Positions 52,176 through 60,851 of a stretch of DNA of 64,000 nt are shown here, one piece after another. Below the pieces are notes generated by a model. It had not been told where the DNA came from. It made no database searches and worked only from the letters and a program-made list of their open reading frames with translations. Source of the stretch: UBA6623 sp965226435 (GTDB taxonomy: Bacteria > Acidobacteriota > Terriglobia > Bryobacterales > UBA6623); NCBI GenBank assembly GCA_965226435.1, contig CBDDCY010000011.1:62001-126000 (forward strand). The letters run 5' to 3'. A program made the position numbers and the translations under genes. Within the stretch, counting starts at the first letter, position 1. Each line of letters opens with the position of its first letter.

Positions 52176-52200
52176 CCGGGCCGATCCCTTCTCGCTCGAG

Positions 52201-52608
52201 TCATTTTCGGGGGACGTTGTAAAACAGCGCCGTCTTTTCGCGGAAGAAGGTTTCAAAGCCGCTCTGTCGGAAAAAATCGGGGTCTCCGCTTACGGCCAAA
52301 ATCTGTTTGACCCCTCGTTGGCGGGCGTGGTCCAGGCAGCGTGCGACTAATTTCCCGGCGATTCCCTGTTTTTGAAATTCCTCGTCGACGGCGAGGCTGC
52401 GGACCTCGGCGAGCCGGCGCGAGTAGACCTGTAGGGCGCAACAGCCGATGAGGCGGCCTCGGACGAACGCGGCGAAAAACGACGGCGCGCGGGGCAAGTC
52501 TTGTTGGACCAGCTTTTCGGGATAGCGGCGGATCAAGGCTCTGATGGCCAGCATGTCGGAGGGTTGGGCCGGGCGGATATGGACGCGGGGTTTCGAGTCG
52601 GCACTCAC
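52201..52608 (-). CDS. GNAT-family N-acetyltransferase (ArgA-like short form)
   Basis: About 135 aa from a GTG at 52608 with GGAAAG 6 bases before it; the frame is open to 52698 but the extra residues look uncoded. RPAQPSDMLAIRALIRRYPE and LIGCCALQVYSRRLAEVRSL precede the acetyl-CoA site VDEEFQKQGIAGKLVARCLD, ending with PDFFRQSGFETFFREKTALF. This pattern resembles short ArgA-like amino-acid acetyltransferases that start arginine synthesis. Substrate not certain. Convergent with ggt. Confidence 0.8.
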   Translation of the reverse strand: MSADSKPRVHIRPAQPSDMLAIRALIRRYPEKLVQQDLPRAPSFFAAFVRGRLIGCCALQVYSRRLAEVRSLAVDEEFQKQGIAGKLVARCLDHARQRGVKQILAVSGDPDFFRQSGFETFFREKTALFYNVPRK

Positions 52609-52763
52609 GGGGTTCTTTCCGTTAGGGACGGGTGATGGACCCGTTCTCCAGCGTAGCGTACACGTCGTCATGCGGTCCGGTTTGAAGCTGTAAGGCATTC
52701 TCGCGCCTTTATCTGGGGCGTTTCATCATTCCGTCTGGTCGGTCGGCGACGCATAATGAAGAC

Positions 52764-54623
52764 ATGCCGGGCCGGGACGGCGACTATCCTTCCGCCGAAG
52801 TTCTTTTCCGGACCACCGGGTTGGCGGAGCCGCGCCGTCCGCCGGAGCCTTGGGGGGCCTCGCTGGGGCTGCATATTACGCTGGTGGGGCTGCTGACGCT
52901 GGGTGGTTCGGCTCGCTCGCGTCCGGAAATCATCGAGGGCGAAGAGCTATTCGCGAAACGGGAGCACGAAATCGTTTGGCACACGTTTCCGGAAAAGCTG
53001 CCCGCCACGGCCCCGCTGCGCGAACCGCCTGCGAGTAAGACCGACGATAAGGCTGAGTTTCGCGCGCCGCAAACCATCGTTGCCGACGACCCGGATCCTC
53101 AAAGTAGCCGCCAGATGATTTGGAGCGCGGAGCCGGCGCCGGAGATCGAGCACGACATCCCATCGCCGAATTTGCTGGTATGGACGCCGCCCAAGGTCGC
53201 TCGGCCGCGTTTTGAGCTGAAGGCGCCAAAGCCGGCCATCCCCAAGAAAGAGGCGCCGCGGGCTCCGAAAGCGCCCGAGATCGAGGCGACTTCGGTTGTA
53301 TCGCTCGATTTGCAGGCGCTTCAGCCCATGGAGCCGTTGCGCTACCAAAGTTTCCATCGCCCGGCCGAAAAACTCACTTCCGAGGCGCTCGATCGGGCGC
53401 CCGTGCCTGAAATCGAGGTGAGCGCGCCGGCGCTCGCGTCGGCATCGGTTCTTGGGCTCCAGGAGATTGATCCGTTGCGCTATTGGAATGAGCCCGATGA
53501 GATAGTCATGCCGGAGCGGAAGGCACTGGCAGGGGGAGTGGCTCCGCACGTCAGCGGCGAAGCGCGGCCGGGGTTGAATCTACAGGAAGTTCAACCGCTT
53601 GCGCCGTTGCGGTATCAGATGTACCCCGAGGCCGCCCGGGGGCCGGTGACACAAGCGCCGGCCGCGGGTGGAGTTCCCGAGCCGGCCGACCTTTTGCCGG
53701 GGAAAGCGGGTGCCGGCAGCTCCGCGGCGGCGACGGCGGTTTTGGCGGGTGTTGTCGGTGGACTTCCCGAAGTGCCTATGCCGGTCACCGAGCCGAGACC
53801 GGCCGGGGGCCAAGAAGCCGGCGGGCAGGGCGCGGAGTCGGATGCCGCCGCCGAAGAGGCGCTCGAGGGTCGTCGGTTGGCGGTTGTCGGGGTGGACCCG
53901 ACGATGGATCCGAATGCGCGCGTGGCGAGCGGGCGTCGCCGCGGCCGATTTTCGGCGGCCCCCGACGGCGGTCCCGGAGGAGAAGGGCTCACCGGCGGCG
54001 GCAATCGAGAGTCGGACGTACGGATTCCGAACTTGGCCATCGGAGGATCCGCTCCCGCAGCGGGGTCATCCCTGGCGGCATTGGCGCGCCGACCGCTTGA
54101 CCCTCCCAAAGACGGCGCTTTTCGACGTGAAGTTTTCCTGGCCGAGTTGCGGGAGAGAACGCAAGCGGCAGCTTTATGGGGCGAGCTGGAAATCGAGCCG
54201 ACACCGCAAAACCCCGAAGCCGCGTTTCTCGGCCGTCGTGTCTACACCATGGCCGTCAATATGCCCAACATCAATAGTCGGCAAGGGAGTTGGGTGGTGC
54301 GGTATTCCGAGGTCGGCAAGCCCAGCGACGAAGGTGAATTGCTCGCGCCGGCGCCGCGCGTCAAGGTCGACCCGGCTTACTCGGCGGCGGCGATGGAGGA
54401 AAGAATCGAAGGGGAGGTGATTCTCTCCGGAGTGATCCGCGGCGACGGAGCGGTGGTTCACATCGCGCTGATCGAGTCGGTCGATGAACGATTGGATCGG
54501 GCGGCGTTGGCGGCGTTTTCGAAATGGCGTTTCGACCCGGCGCTGAAGAACGGAGTGCCGGTGGACGTGGAAGTGGTTGTGCGGGTGCCGTTTTCGCTGA
54601 CGCCGTTGGATCCGGAACGGTAG
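52764..54623 (+). CDS. TonB-like energy transducer with long Pro/Glu-rich linker
   Basis: 619 aa. A short cytosolic start, one transmembrane segment (SLGLHITLVGLLTLGG, about 33-48), then a very long spacer rich in Pro, Ala, Glu and Gly (about 60-480) that contains repeated LQEVQPLAPLRYQ-like units (LQALQPMEPLRYQ, LQEIDPLRYW, LQEVQPLAPLRYQ). The C-terminal TonB fold is ERIEGEVILSGVIRGDGAVV, DRAALAAFSKWRFDPALKNG and VPFSLTPLD. The spacer would let it cross the periplasm to outer-membrane receptors. No ExbBD neighbour here. Confidence 0.8.
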   Translation: MPGRDGDYPSAEVLFRTTGLAEPRRPPEPWGASLGLHITLVGLLTLGGSARSRPEIIEGEELFAKREHEIVWHTFPEKLPATAPLREPPASKTDDKAEFRAPQTIVADDPDPQSSRQMIWSAEPAPEIEHDIPSPNLLVWTPPKVARPRFELKAPKPAIPKKEAPRAPKAPEIEATSVVSLDLQALQPMEPLRYQSFHRPAEKLTSEALDRAPVPEIEVSAPALASASVLGLQEIDPLRYWNEPDEIVMPERKALAGGVAPHVSGEARPGLNLQEVQPLAPLRYQMYPEAARGPVTQAPAAGGVPEPADLLPGKAGAGSSAAATAVLAGVVGGLPEVPMPVTEPRPAGGQEAGGQGAESDAAAEEALEGRRLAVVGVDPTMDPNARVASGRRRGRFSAAPDGGPGGEGLTGGGNRESDVRIPNLAIGGSAPAAGSSLAALARRPLDPPKDGAFRREVFLAELRERTQAAALWGELEIEPTPQNPEAAFLGRRVYTMAVNMPNINSRQGSWVVRYSEVGKPSDEGELLAPAPRVKVDPAYSAAAMEERIEGEVILSGVIRGDGAVVHIALIESVDERLDRAALAAFSKWRFDPALKNGVPVDVEVVVRVPFSLTPLDPER

Positions 54624-54675
54624 GGGGGGCGCTCGAACTCCAGCCTGAAACTTCGATTGGGGCGGGTTGGGGAAT

Positions 54676-54796
54676 GGGCAGGCCTGGAGACCTGCCCCAC
54701 TGGGAACGGGTATCGGATGTCACTTGAGAAGACGAAGAGACACGCTGAGAGCTTGTCTCGACCGTGGGCTAGGACCGGCAAGAGTGCCGGTCGCTA
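54676..54796. repeat. Hairpin-array repeat R2, copy B
   Basis: GGGCAGG-CCTGGAGA-CCTGCCC, then GAGACACGCT-GAG-AGCTTGTCTC (one mismatch in the stem), then GACCGGC-AAGAGT-GCCGGTC, aligned with 48957-49080. It lies in the gap between the TonB-like gene and the aminotransferase, where no gene is supported. Confidence 0.9.
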
Positions 54797-54984
54797 CCGC
54801 GGATGCGCCTGTTCGTTGAAACGAGAAATCGGCGCGCGGCTGGTGCGGGACCGCGCCGCACGGCGGCGCGGCTCGGGTGGGTGAAAGTCCGATCTATTCG
54901 TAGCAGTTGTGAATCCGCGGGTAGCGCGAAATTTGATGCTTCAGGCTAGTGCCCTGCAACGAACACTTTTGTGATGCGGTCGGG

Positions 54985-56256
54985 TCACGCGGCCAAAGCA
55001 CGCAGCCGCTTGATTCCCTCGATGGCGCGATCGACGTGTTCGTGGGTGTTGTAAATATGCGGGCAGAGCCGAAAACCGCCCGCCGTCGATCCGGCGATGC
55101 CGTGTTCGCTATACATTCGGTCGAGCAGCTCTTGGGCGTTGGCCGCGGGCACTTCGATGATGCACACACCGGCGCTGAGAGCCGGATCGGCGGGCGTCAC
55201 CACTTTCACGCCGAGTTTCCGCAAGCCGCTCTTGAGACGCGCGGCCAACTCGAGCACCCGCGCCTCGACGCGAGCCGGCGTGATCAGATTGTGAAAGTCC
55301 GCCGCGGTTTCGACCGCCGAGAGCGCGGCGTCGTCGCGCTGGCCGAAAGACTCGAATTTCCGAGCCCCCACGACGTCGGGGTCCGCATCGGCTCCCCAAC
55401 CCGGCGCCACGACATTGGGCCAAATCTCGGGGGTGCGCTCGTTGCGGACATAGAGCAGCCCGACTTCCCTGGGGCCGCAAAACCATTTGTGCGCGCTGGC
55501 GGTGAACGAGTCCGCGCCCAGCCGGCCCAAGTCGAGATCGAAAGCACCCCAACTCTGCGCCCCATCGACGTGAAAATAAATATCGCGCTCGCGAGCCGCC
55601 TCCGCCAACGCCTCGACCGGCAAGCGTTGACCGCTGATATTCGAGGCATGGGTGACGGCCAATACGCGCGTTCGAGGACTGAAGGCGTTCACGAAAACCG
55701 CCCGCAACTCGTCTTCACCGCTTGGGGCGGAGGGCGTCGCCACGCGCCGCACGCGGTAGCCGAAACGCTTGGCGCGAACTTCCCAGGCGACATTGTTGGT
55801 CGGGTGGTTCTGGTCCCACAGCAGAATCTCGGCGCCGGCGTCGAGCGTCAACCCGTTATTGATCGTATTATTCGCCTCGCTCGTGTTGCGAACGAAAGCG
55901 ATCTCATCGGCCGAGACCGCAAGCTGTCGGGCGACCTTCGCGCGGGCGCGTTCGAGGATCGCGGGATATCGAGCGCGGTTGTGCGAGGAACAATCGACGT
56001 CGATATCACGCGTCAGGTCAGCGACTCGCTCGGCCACCACGCGCGGCGCCGGACAGAGGTTCGCGGCGTTCATGGGAACCTTTTCATCGCGAAAAGCAAA
56101 CTGCTCGCGAACGAGTTTCCAATAGGCTTCCTTGCCGGCGGCGGCGGAGAGCAGGGGCGCCAACTCGGTTGAGGTCGCGGCCGCGGCAGGGAGAAAAGCG
56201 GCGCCGCGGGCTAGGAATTCGCGCCTCGAAGGCGTGGGGGTTGTTGCTTTACTCAT
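54985..56256 (-). CDS. Tat-exported class V aminotransferase (cysteine desulfurase/isopenicillin epimerase-like)
   Basis: 423 aa from ATG at 56256, which has AGGAG 8 bases upstream and opens a Tat signal (SRREFLARGAAFLPAAAATS). The PLP fold is intact: FVRNTSEANNTINNGL, NHPTNNVAWEVRAKRFGYRV, THASNISGQRLPVEALAEAA, FHVDGAQSWGAFDLDL and the PLP lysine in FTASAHKWFCGPREVGLLYV. Exported class V aminotransferases of this kind are seen in several soil phyla; PLP use outside the cytoplasm needs Tat export of the folded holoenzyme, which the signal allows. Substrate unknown. Confidence 0.87.
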   Translation of the reverse strand: MSKATTPTPSRREFLARGAAFLPAAAATSTELAPLLSAAAGKEAYWKLVREQFAFRDEKVPMNAANLCPAPRVVAERVADLTRDIDVDCSSHNRARYPAILERARAKVARQLAVSADEIAFVRNTSEANNTINNGLTLDAGAEILLWDQNHPTNNVAWEVRAKRFGYRVRRVATPSAPSGEDELRAVFVNAFSPRTRVLAVTHASNISGQRLPVEALAEAARERDIYFHVDGAQSWGAFDLDLGRLGADSFTASAHKWFCGPREVGLLYVRNERTPEIWPNVVAPGWGADADPDVVGARKFESFGQRDDAALSAVETAADFHNLITPARVEARVLELAARLKSGLRKLGVKVVTPADPALSAGVCIIEVPAANAQELLDRMYSEHGIAGSTAGGFRLCPHIYNTHEHVDRAIEGIKRLRALAA

Positions 56257-56335
56257 CGCGGATCTCCTATTCAGGCGCCAAGCCGGGAGGCGGCGCGAGG
56301 CGTCGGCCTTGCGGCGAACCGCGGACATAACTTGA

Positions 56336-56470
56336 TCACGGACGCACCAGCGCCGAAAAGCTCCAGATGAAAAACACCAGGACGAGCACGATGGCGACGA
56401 CGCAACCGACCGCGCCGGCCTTGGATTCCTTATATTTCTTGCGGCCCTTCGCCGCTTTCCAACGTGACAT
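56336..56470 (-). CDS. Small single-pass membrane protein (44 aa)
   Basis: ATG at 56470 with GGAG 7 bases upstream; the stop at 56336 gives 44 codons: a basic start (MSRWKAAKGRKKYKESKAG) and one transmembrane segment (about 20-40, VGCVVAIVLVLVFFIWSFSA). It lies 3 bases after the PGI-like gene on the same strand, so it is probably translated with it. Positive-inside charge supports cytoplasmic N-terminus. Function unknown. Confidence 0.65.
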   Translation of the reverse strand: MSRWKAAKGRKKYKESKAGAVGCVVAIVLVLVFFIWSFSALVRP

Positions 56471-56473
56471 TCT

Positions 56474-58396
56474 CTAACTCCGCCGCCGCCCAACGCGCCG
56501 CGCCACCTCGGAGAAAAACTCCTTCACGGTTTGTCGGCTGCGCTCGCTCAGGTCGCGGATCGTCATACCCGCCACGGCGCGCCCGCGACGCGTAAGGGCT
56601 TCCTGGGTAGCCAGCCATTGCGCCTGATGGTAGTCGGGCGGGTAGTCGACTTTCTTGAAACCGGCCGCTTTCTCGCTCAGCAGCACGGTCGAAAAGCCGC
56701 GGCCGTAGCCAATAATCATCTCATGAAAGGAGTGGTTCATCGCCGGCCCTTCATAAACGTCGGCCGGCATCTTGAGCCGCGAGCGAAAGATGCCGTCCGC
56801 GGCACGGTCGAGAGTGCGAAGGAGGGCTTTACCGGGGGCATGGTAGCGGGTGTCTCCGAAAAACGTCAGTTCACCGTAGGAAACTTTCCCCGCCTCGACC
56901 AACGAGCGAAGCACGGCCGCGTAGATCGCCGCCGCGTTACCGTTCTCGCAGCGCAGATGCTCGTCGGAAACCGCGGCGATACTCCGCAAAGCTCCGAGGT
57001 GAACCGTTAGGCCGCCCCGCCAGCGGATGCTGCACGGCGCCTCGACCGTCGCGCGCCAAGCCCGGGTCCGCGCCGTTCCGCCGACCTTTTCGGCCTCGGC
57101 GTGGATTTCGCCGGCGATCGTCTTATACAGTTCCACGCCGGGCTGCGTCACGAAATTCATGTCGCGCAAATATCCTAACCCGAAAACGGTGTAGTGGATA
57201 AACTGCATGTAGCGCGCCAGGGCGGCTTGCCCGTGCATGCGGAGCACGGCCAGCGGGTAGCCGGCGCGGCGCAGCCGACTCACCTGGTCGGCGTCGGGAT
57301 TGTGTAGGCCGCGAACGTTGATGACCAGGAAGCAACGGTCTTGCGCGCCCTCCTTGGGCGGGAAATAATTCACCGGCTTGATCTTTTCGCCGATCGCGAC
57401 CTTGATGCCGATCTGCTCGCTCTTACCGAGACTCTCCTCGAAATCCTGCTTGGTCCAAACCGCGCCGCCCGACCATTCCCGCGGCAAAAACAGCGTCACT
57501 TTGTCGCGGCCGGCAAGCGCGTTTGCTTGGAGAAAACCCGCCAGCTCGAGAGCCGCGTTCTTTTCGTCGTCGCTAAGCATCGCCGCGCCCATCCACGCCG
57601 ACAGATCGCACCCGGCCAGCGCCAAGGGATAGAGGCTGCCGCGCGTCAGCGGGCCGCTGTGACGCCCCGCCGTGGTGTTGTCGTTATCGAGCTGCAACTC
57701 GACGCGCCGAAAGCCCCGCTTGCGCCCAAAGCGATCGAGCATCGAATCCGGCAGCGTCATGTAGATGAAGTTCGACTGGTTGGGGATGCGCAGTTTCTTA
57801 TAGAGCGCGTCAAGAACTTCCAAATTCAACACCGGCTCGTATGACGTCATGCCCATCGCCATGCCCACGACCAAGGTCTTGCGCAGCGCCACTTTCAAAG
57901 GCCGCTTCTCGGACGTCTCGATATGGTCGAGGATCGAGCGCAGCTTGGCCGGGTCGGTGGAATCGAGAATATAAACCCGCAAGCCCTTGCGCAGCAGCCC
58001 GGCGGTCTGGTAGAAAGCCTTGTCCTCCGCGGACCCGCCCATGCCGGCCCAGATCAAGTAGCGCAGTCGCACGCCGTGATCCTTCCGGATCGCGGCGCGG
58101 ATCCGTTTCACCTCATCGCCAACCATATCCGCCCATTCCGGATGCCGCTCGGCCTGGCGGGACAGGCTCAAAACGCCGTAGCCGTTCTTGCCGACCTTGC
58201 CCGTTCCATTGACCTCCATGCCGATCGGAATCAATTTGTCGGACGAGGGCTTGAGGGAGGCCAAACCGTGTTCGCGAGCCTGGGCGTCGAGGCCGCGAAC
58301 TCGTTCGAGAACGGATTCTTCGCGCAGACGCTCAAAACCGGGGTTGGAGGGGAGCGAATGGAGAGCCAACTTTAAGTGGTCGCGCGAGGGGGGCAT
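56474..58396 (-). CDS. Divergent glucose-6-phosphate isomerase-like sugar isomerase
   Basis: 640 aa. The SIS phosphosugar site is present (LIWAGMGGSAEDKAFYQTAG), followed by LDNDNTTAGRHSGPLTRGSL, GAAMLSDDEKNAALELAGFL, VTLFLPREWSGGAVWTKQDF and QFIHYTVFGLGYLRDMNFVT. The layout is like the PGI half of transaldolase/PGI fusions, without the transaldolase part. It is longer than standard PGI (about 550 aa) and diverged at the usual signatures, so the substrate could be another hexose or pentose phosphate. Likely co-transcribed with the 44-aa membrane protein. Confidence 0.75.
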   Translation of the reverse strand: MPPSRDHLKLALHSLPSNPGFERLREESVLERVRGLDAQAREHGLASLKPSSDKLIPIGMEVNGTGKVGKNGYGVLSLSRQAERHPEWADMVGDEVKRIRAAIRKDHGVRLRYLIWAGMGGSAEDKAFYQTAGLLRKGLRVYILDSTDPAKLRSILDHIETSEKRPLKVALRKTLVVGMAMGMTSYEPVLNLEVLDALYKKLRIPNQSNFIYMTLPDSMLDRFGRKRGFRRVELQLDNDNTTAGRHSGPLTRGSLYPLALAGCDLSAWMGAAMLSDDEKNAALELAGFLQANALAGRDKVTLFLPREWSGGAVWTKQDFEESLGKSEQIGIKVAIGEKIKPVNYFPPKEGAQDRCFLVINVRGLHNPDADQVSRLRRAGYPLAVLRMHGQAALARYMQFIHYTVFGLGYLRDMNFVTQPGVELYKTIAGEIHAEAEKVGGTARTRAWRATVEAPCSIRWRGGLTVHLGALRSIAAVSDEHLRCENGNAAAIYAAVLRSLVEAGKVSYGELTFFGDTRYHAPGKALLRTLDRAADGIFRSRLKMPADVYEGPAMNHSFHEMIIGYGRGFSTVLLSEKAAGFKKVDYPPDYHQAQWLATQEALTRRGRAVAGMTIRDLSERSRQTVKEFFSEVARRVGRRRS

Positions 58397-58578
58397 TCAA
58401 CCCTTGTAACTCAGTGGCGGCAGGACTGCAATAGAACCACGAAACTTTTGTGCGAAGGAGGGCGAATGAGTGCATCGGCGGAGGGGGCGAGCAACCGTCG
58501 AAGATGGCGGCACCCGGGACTCTTCGTTCGTCCCTCGCGCACAGCCGGCGAGCGGGGCGCGGGCGCCGCCCGCGGGGT

Positions 58579-59889
58579 TCAATGGGGCGTTTCGCGCGAG
58601 GCCTTCTCTGCTTCGGGAGCGTTCGTGAGGGGGCGCCCGTAATCGAGCGCCGGCGGAACCTCGGCGAACTCTCCCACCGCCTTGAACAACGGGCTGAAAT
58701 CACGGAACAGGTTCCCAATCAAACAGTCGGTGACGTCGGAACGCAGGTCCGGGTATTCGCGGAACACGCGGCCGAAACTGAAAGCATCGTCATAGAAGGC
58801 GTAGACGAGTTTTCGCATGGCTTCGATGCCTTCGCAGAGATTCGCCGCGTAGTCGGTGAAGCGCGCCGCCGAAACGTCACCGGCGGTGAGCGCTTGGTCC
58901 GCCGCGTCGGCGACCATCTCTCCGCTTCGCAGGGCCAGGAAGACTCCGGAGGAAAATACAGGGTCGAGGAAGGCGAACGCGTCGCCGGCGAGAACGAGCC
59001 CGTCGGACGCGCAATATCGCGAGCGATAGGAGTATTCCCCGGTGACGCGGAAATCCCGGATCCGTTCGGCCGGCGCGAGGTGCTGATCGATCCAAGGGTT
59101 GACGCCTATTTCGCGTTGGAAGATCTCTTGAATATCCTTGCCGTCGCGATAAAGATAATCGGCCTCGGCCGTGATGCCGACGCTGACGACGTCGTCGCGC
59201 AGCGGGATATACCAGAGCCAACCCTTCTCGGGAAGGTAGGCGACCGTCGTGGCGCCTTGGTCGTAGCCGTCGTCACGCAAGCCGCCGCGATAGTAGGTCC
59301 AGATGGAGATCTTGTTCAACTTCGGGTCGCGTACGAGCCAGTTGTTGCGCTTCAAGGCGAAGCCGTCGCGGCCGCTGCAGTCGATCGTCATCGGCGCGTG
59401 GAACGAGCGGGTTGAGCCTTCGCGCGTCCTCACCTCGACGCCGACGACACGTTCCCCTTCGCGAAGCAATTTTTTCGCTACGGTCTCTTCCATCACGTCG
59501 GCGCCCTTGTCGACGGCGTTGTCGAGCAAGATGTGGTCAAAATCACTGCGCCAGACTTGCCAAGTTTGCGAGGCTTCGTGCTCGAGATGTTGGAAAAAAT
59601 AGAAGGGTTGCGACACGCGCCCATCGACCGAGGCGAACTGAACGCTGTATTTCTTGACGAAGGCCGCCTCCCTGATCTTGTCGAGCACGCCGAGCCGATC
59701 GAGCGAATAGTAGCAATAGGGCAACAACGACTCACCGACGCTGTAGCGTGGGAATTTCTGCTTCTCGAGCACGAGCACCTTGCGGCCATGCTCGGCGAGC
59801 ACCGCCGCCGCCGTCGAACCCGCCGGACCCGCGCCGATGATGATCACGTCGTAAGACGCGTCGGCCGCCATGTTACCGTTCTCATTCAT
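58579..59889 (-). CDS. FAD-dependent oxidoreductase, halogenase/geranylgeranyl-reductase-like
   Basis: 436 aa. N-terminal FAD site DVIIIGAGPAGSTAAAVLAE, ProSite-like SVGESLLPYCYYSLDRLG, and the second FAD loop VLAGDAFAFLDPVFSSGVFL. A W-x-W-x-I-P motif (GWLWYIPLRDD) is present, a hallmark of flavin-dependent halogenases and their relatives. It may halogenate, reduce prenyl chains or epoxidise a product; no PCP or PKS genes are nearby. A later ATG at 59871 is an alternative start. Confidence 0.82.
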   Translation of the reverse strand: MNENGNMAADASYDVIIIGAGPAGSTAAAVLAEHGRKVLVLEKQKFPRYSVGESLLPYCYYSLDRLGVLDKIREAAFVKKYSVQFASVDGRVSQPFYFFQHLEHEASQTWQVWRSDFDHILLDNAVDKGADVMEETVAKKLLREGERVVGVEVRTREGSTRSFHAPMTIDCSGRDGFALKRNNWLVRDPKLNKISIWTYYRGGLRDDGYDQGATTVAYLPEKGWLWYIPLRDDVVSVGITAEADYLYRDGKDIQEIFQREIGVNPWIDQHLAPAERIRDFRVTGEYSYRSRYCASDGLVLAGDAFAFLDPVFSSGVFLALRSGEMVADAADQALTAGDVSAARFTDYAANLCEGIEAMRKLVYAFYDDAFSFGRVFREYPDLRSDVTDCLIGNLFRDFSPLFKAVGEFAEVPPALDYGRPLTNAPEAEKASRETPH

Positions 59890-60100
59890 GATGCGAGAGA
59901 TAGGGTGCGAGGGACGTATGCGAGGGGATATCCATCGATACGCGCCGCCCGATGCACTCGCGCGGGCATGCGACGACGAGTCAACCGGGCTCGCGACCCA
60001 ATTTCAATTATAGTAGGACGCCCGCCGGGGCCTTACCGGCACAGGGGCAATCAGCGTGAGTCTTGCGAGTGTGTTACCTCTTGTCCTCTCGGTGGATGTG

Positions 60101-60130
60101 CTAGAATCTATAAATATTACCATAATCTAG
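60101..60130 (+). promoter_or_regulatory. AT-rich vapBC leader with a possible operator
   Basis: The 30 bp before vapB (CTAGA...TCTAG at 60101-60105 and 60126-60130) form a short inverted repeat around an AT-rich core, in an otherwise GC-rich region. Such sites are where VapB dimers bind. TAGAAT may serve as a -10. Weak evidence. Confidence 0.35.
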
Positions 60131-60132
60131 AT

Positions 60133-60387
60133 ATGGCCTTCAGCATCAAGAACCCTGAAACGGACCAGCTTGCCCGAAAACTCGCCGCGGCTACGGGGGA
60201 GTCTTTGACAACAGCGGTCACGAACGCGCTCCGAGAACAACTGGAACGGGTCACGGCCCGGAAGATAGGTCGCTCGTTGGCGGAAGAGTTGGACGAGATC
60301 GCCGAACGTTGCGCGGCACTACCTGTGTTGGATTCAAGGACTCCGGACGAGATCTTGGGCTACGACGAACACGGGCTCCCTCACTAA
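60133..60387 (+). CDS. vapB: VapB-type antitoxin
   Basis: 84 aa. Start MAFSIKNPETDQLARKLAAA matches the VapB family (S-I-K-x-P-E-x-x-x-L-A-R-x-L-A). It is a PSK/ribbon-helix-helix type N-terminus with an acidic C-terminal part that covers the toxin. The TAATG overlap (60385-60389) couples it to vapC. ATG at 60133; a longer frame upstream is not supported. Confidence 0.9.
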   Translation: MAFSIKNPETDQLARKLAAATGESLTTAVTNALREQLERVTARKIGRSLAEELDEIAERCAALPVLDSRTPDEILGYDEHGLPH

Positions 60388-60791
60388 TGGTCATTGATAC
60401 GTCGGCCTTGTTTGCGATCCTACTCGGCGAACCGGAGCAACGCCGGTTCAATCAGCTGATCGAGGAGGACCGACGTCGATTCATTTCGGCTGCTACTCTG
60501 CTGGAGACGTCGATCGTTGTCGAGTGTCGGCATGGTGAATCCGCCGGGCGGGAACTCGATCTTTTCGTTCACCGTGCCCGATTCAACGTGTTGTCGGTTG
60601 ACGTTGAACAAGCCGAGATTGCGCGGCGTGCGTATCGAAAATACGGCAAGGGGAGACACAAGGCCGGGCTAAATTTTGGAGATTGCTTCGCCTACGCCGC
60701 GGTGAAGATCACCGGAGAGCCGTTACTCTTCAAGGGCCGGGATTTCGATAAAACGGATGTGCTCGCCGTTGACCGCCGACGGAGAGAATAG
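60387..60791 (+). CDS. vapC: VapC-type PIN-domain ribonuclease toxin
   Basis: 134 aa. PIN signature: first Asp in MVIDTSALFAILLGEPE, glutamate in AATLLETSIVVE, third Asp in GLNFGDCFAYAAVK, then PLLFKGRDFDKTD. All acidic residues of the metal site are present, so the toxin should be active and needs VapB. It overlaps vapB by one base (TAATG). Confidence 0.92.
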   Translation: MVIDTSALFAILLGEPEQRRFNQLIEEDRRRFISAATLLETSIVVECRHGESAGRELDLFVHRARFNVLSVDVEQAEIARRAYRKYGKGRHKAGLNFGDCFAYAAVKITGEPLLFKGRDFDKTDVLAVDRRRRE

Positions 60792-60851
60792 CCGCGTGAT
60801 ATAGCAGTCGCCTCGGATCGGAGCGCCGCGAGAGACGCCGACCGCGGCGGT

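Noticed and set aside
54949..56172. Plus-strand frame of about 400 codons opposite the aminotransferase
   Set aside because: Shadow; the PLP-lysine motif lies on the minus strand.
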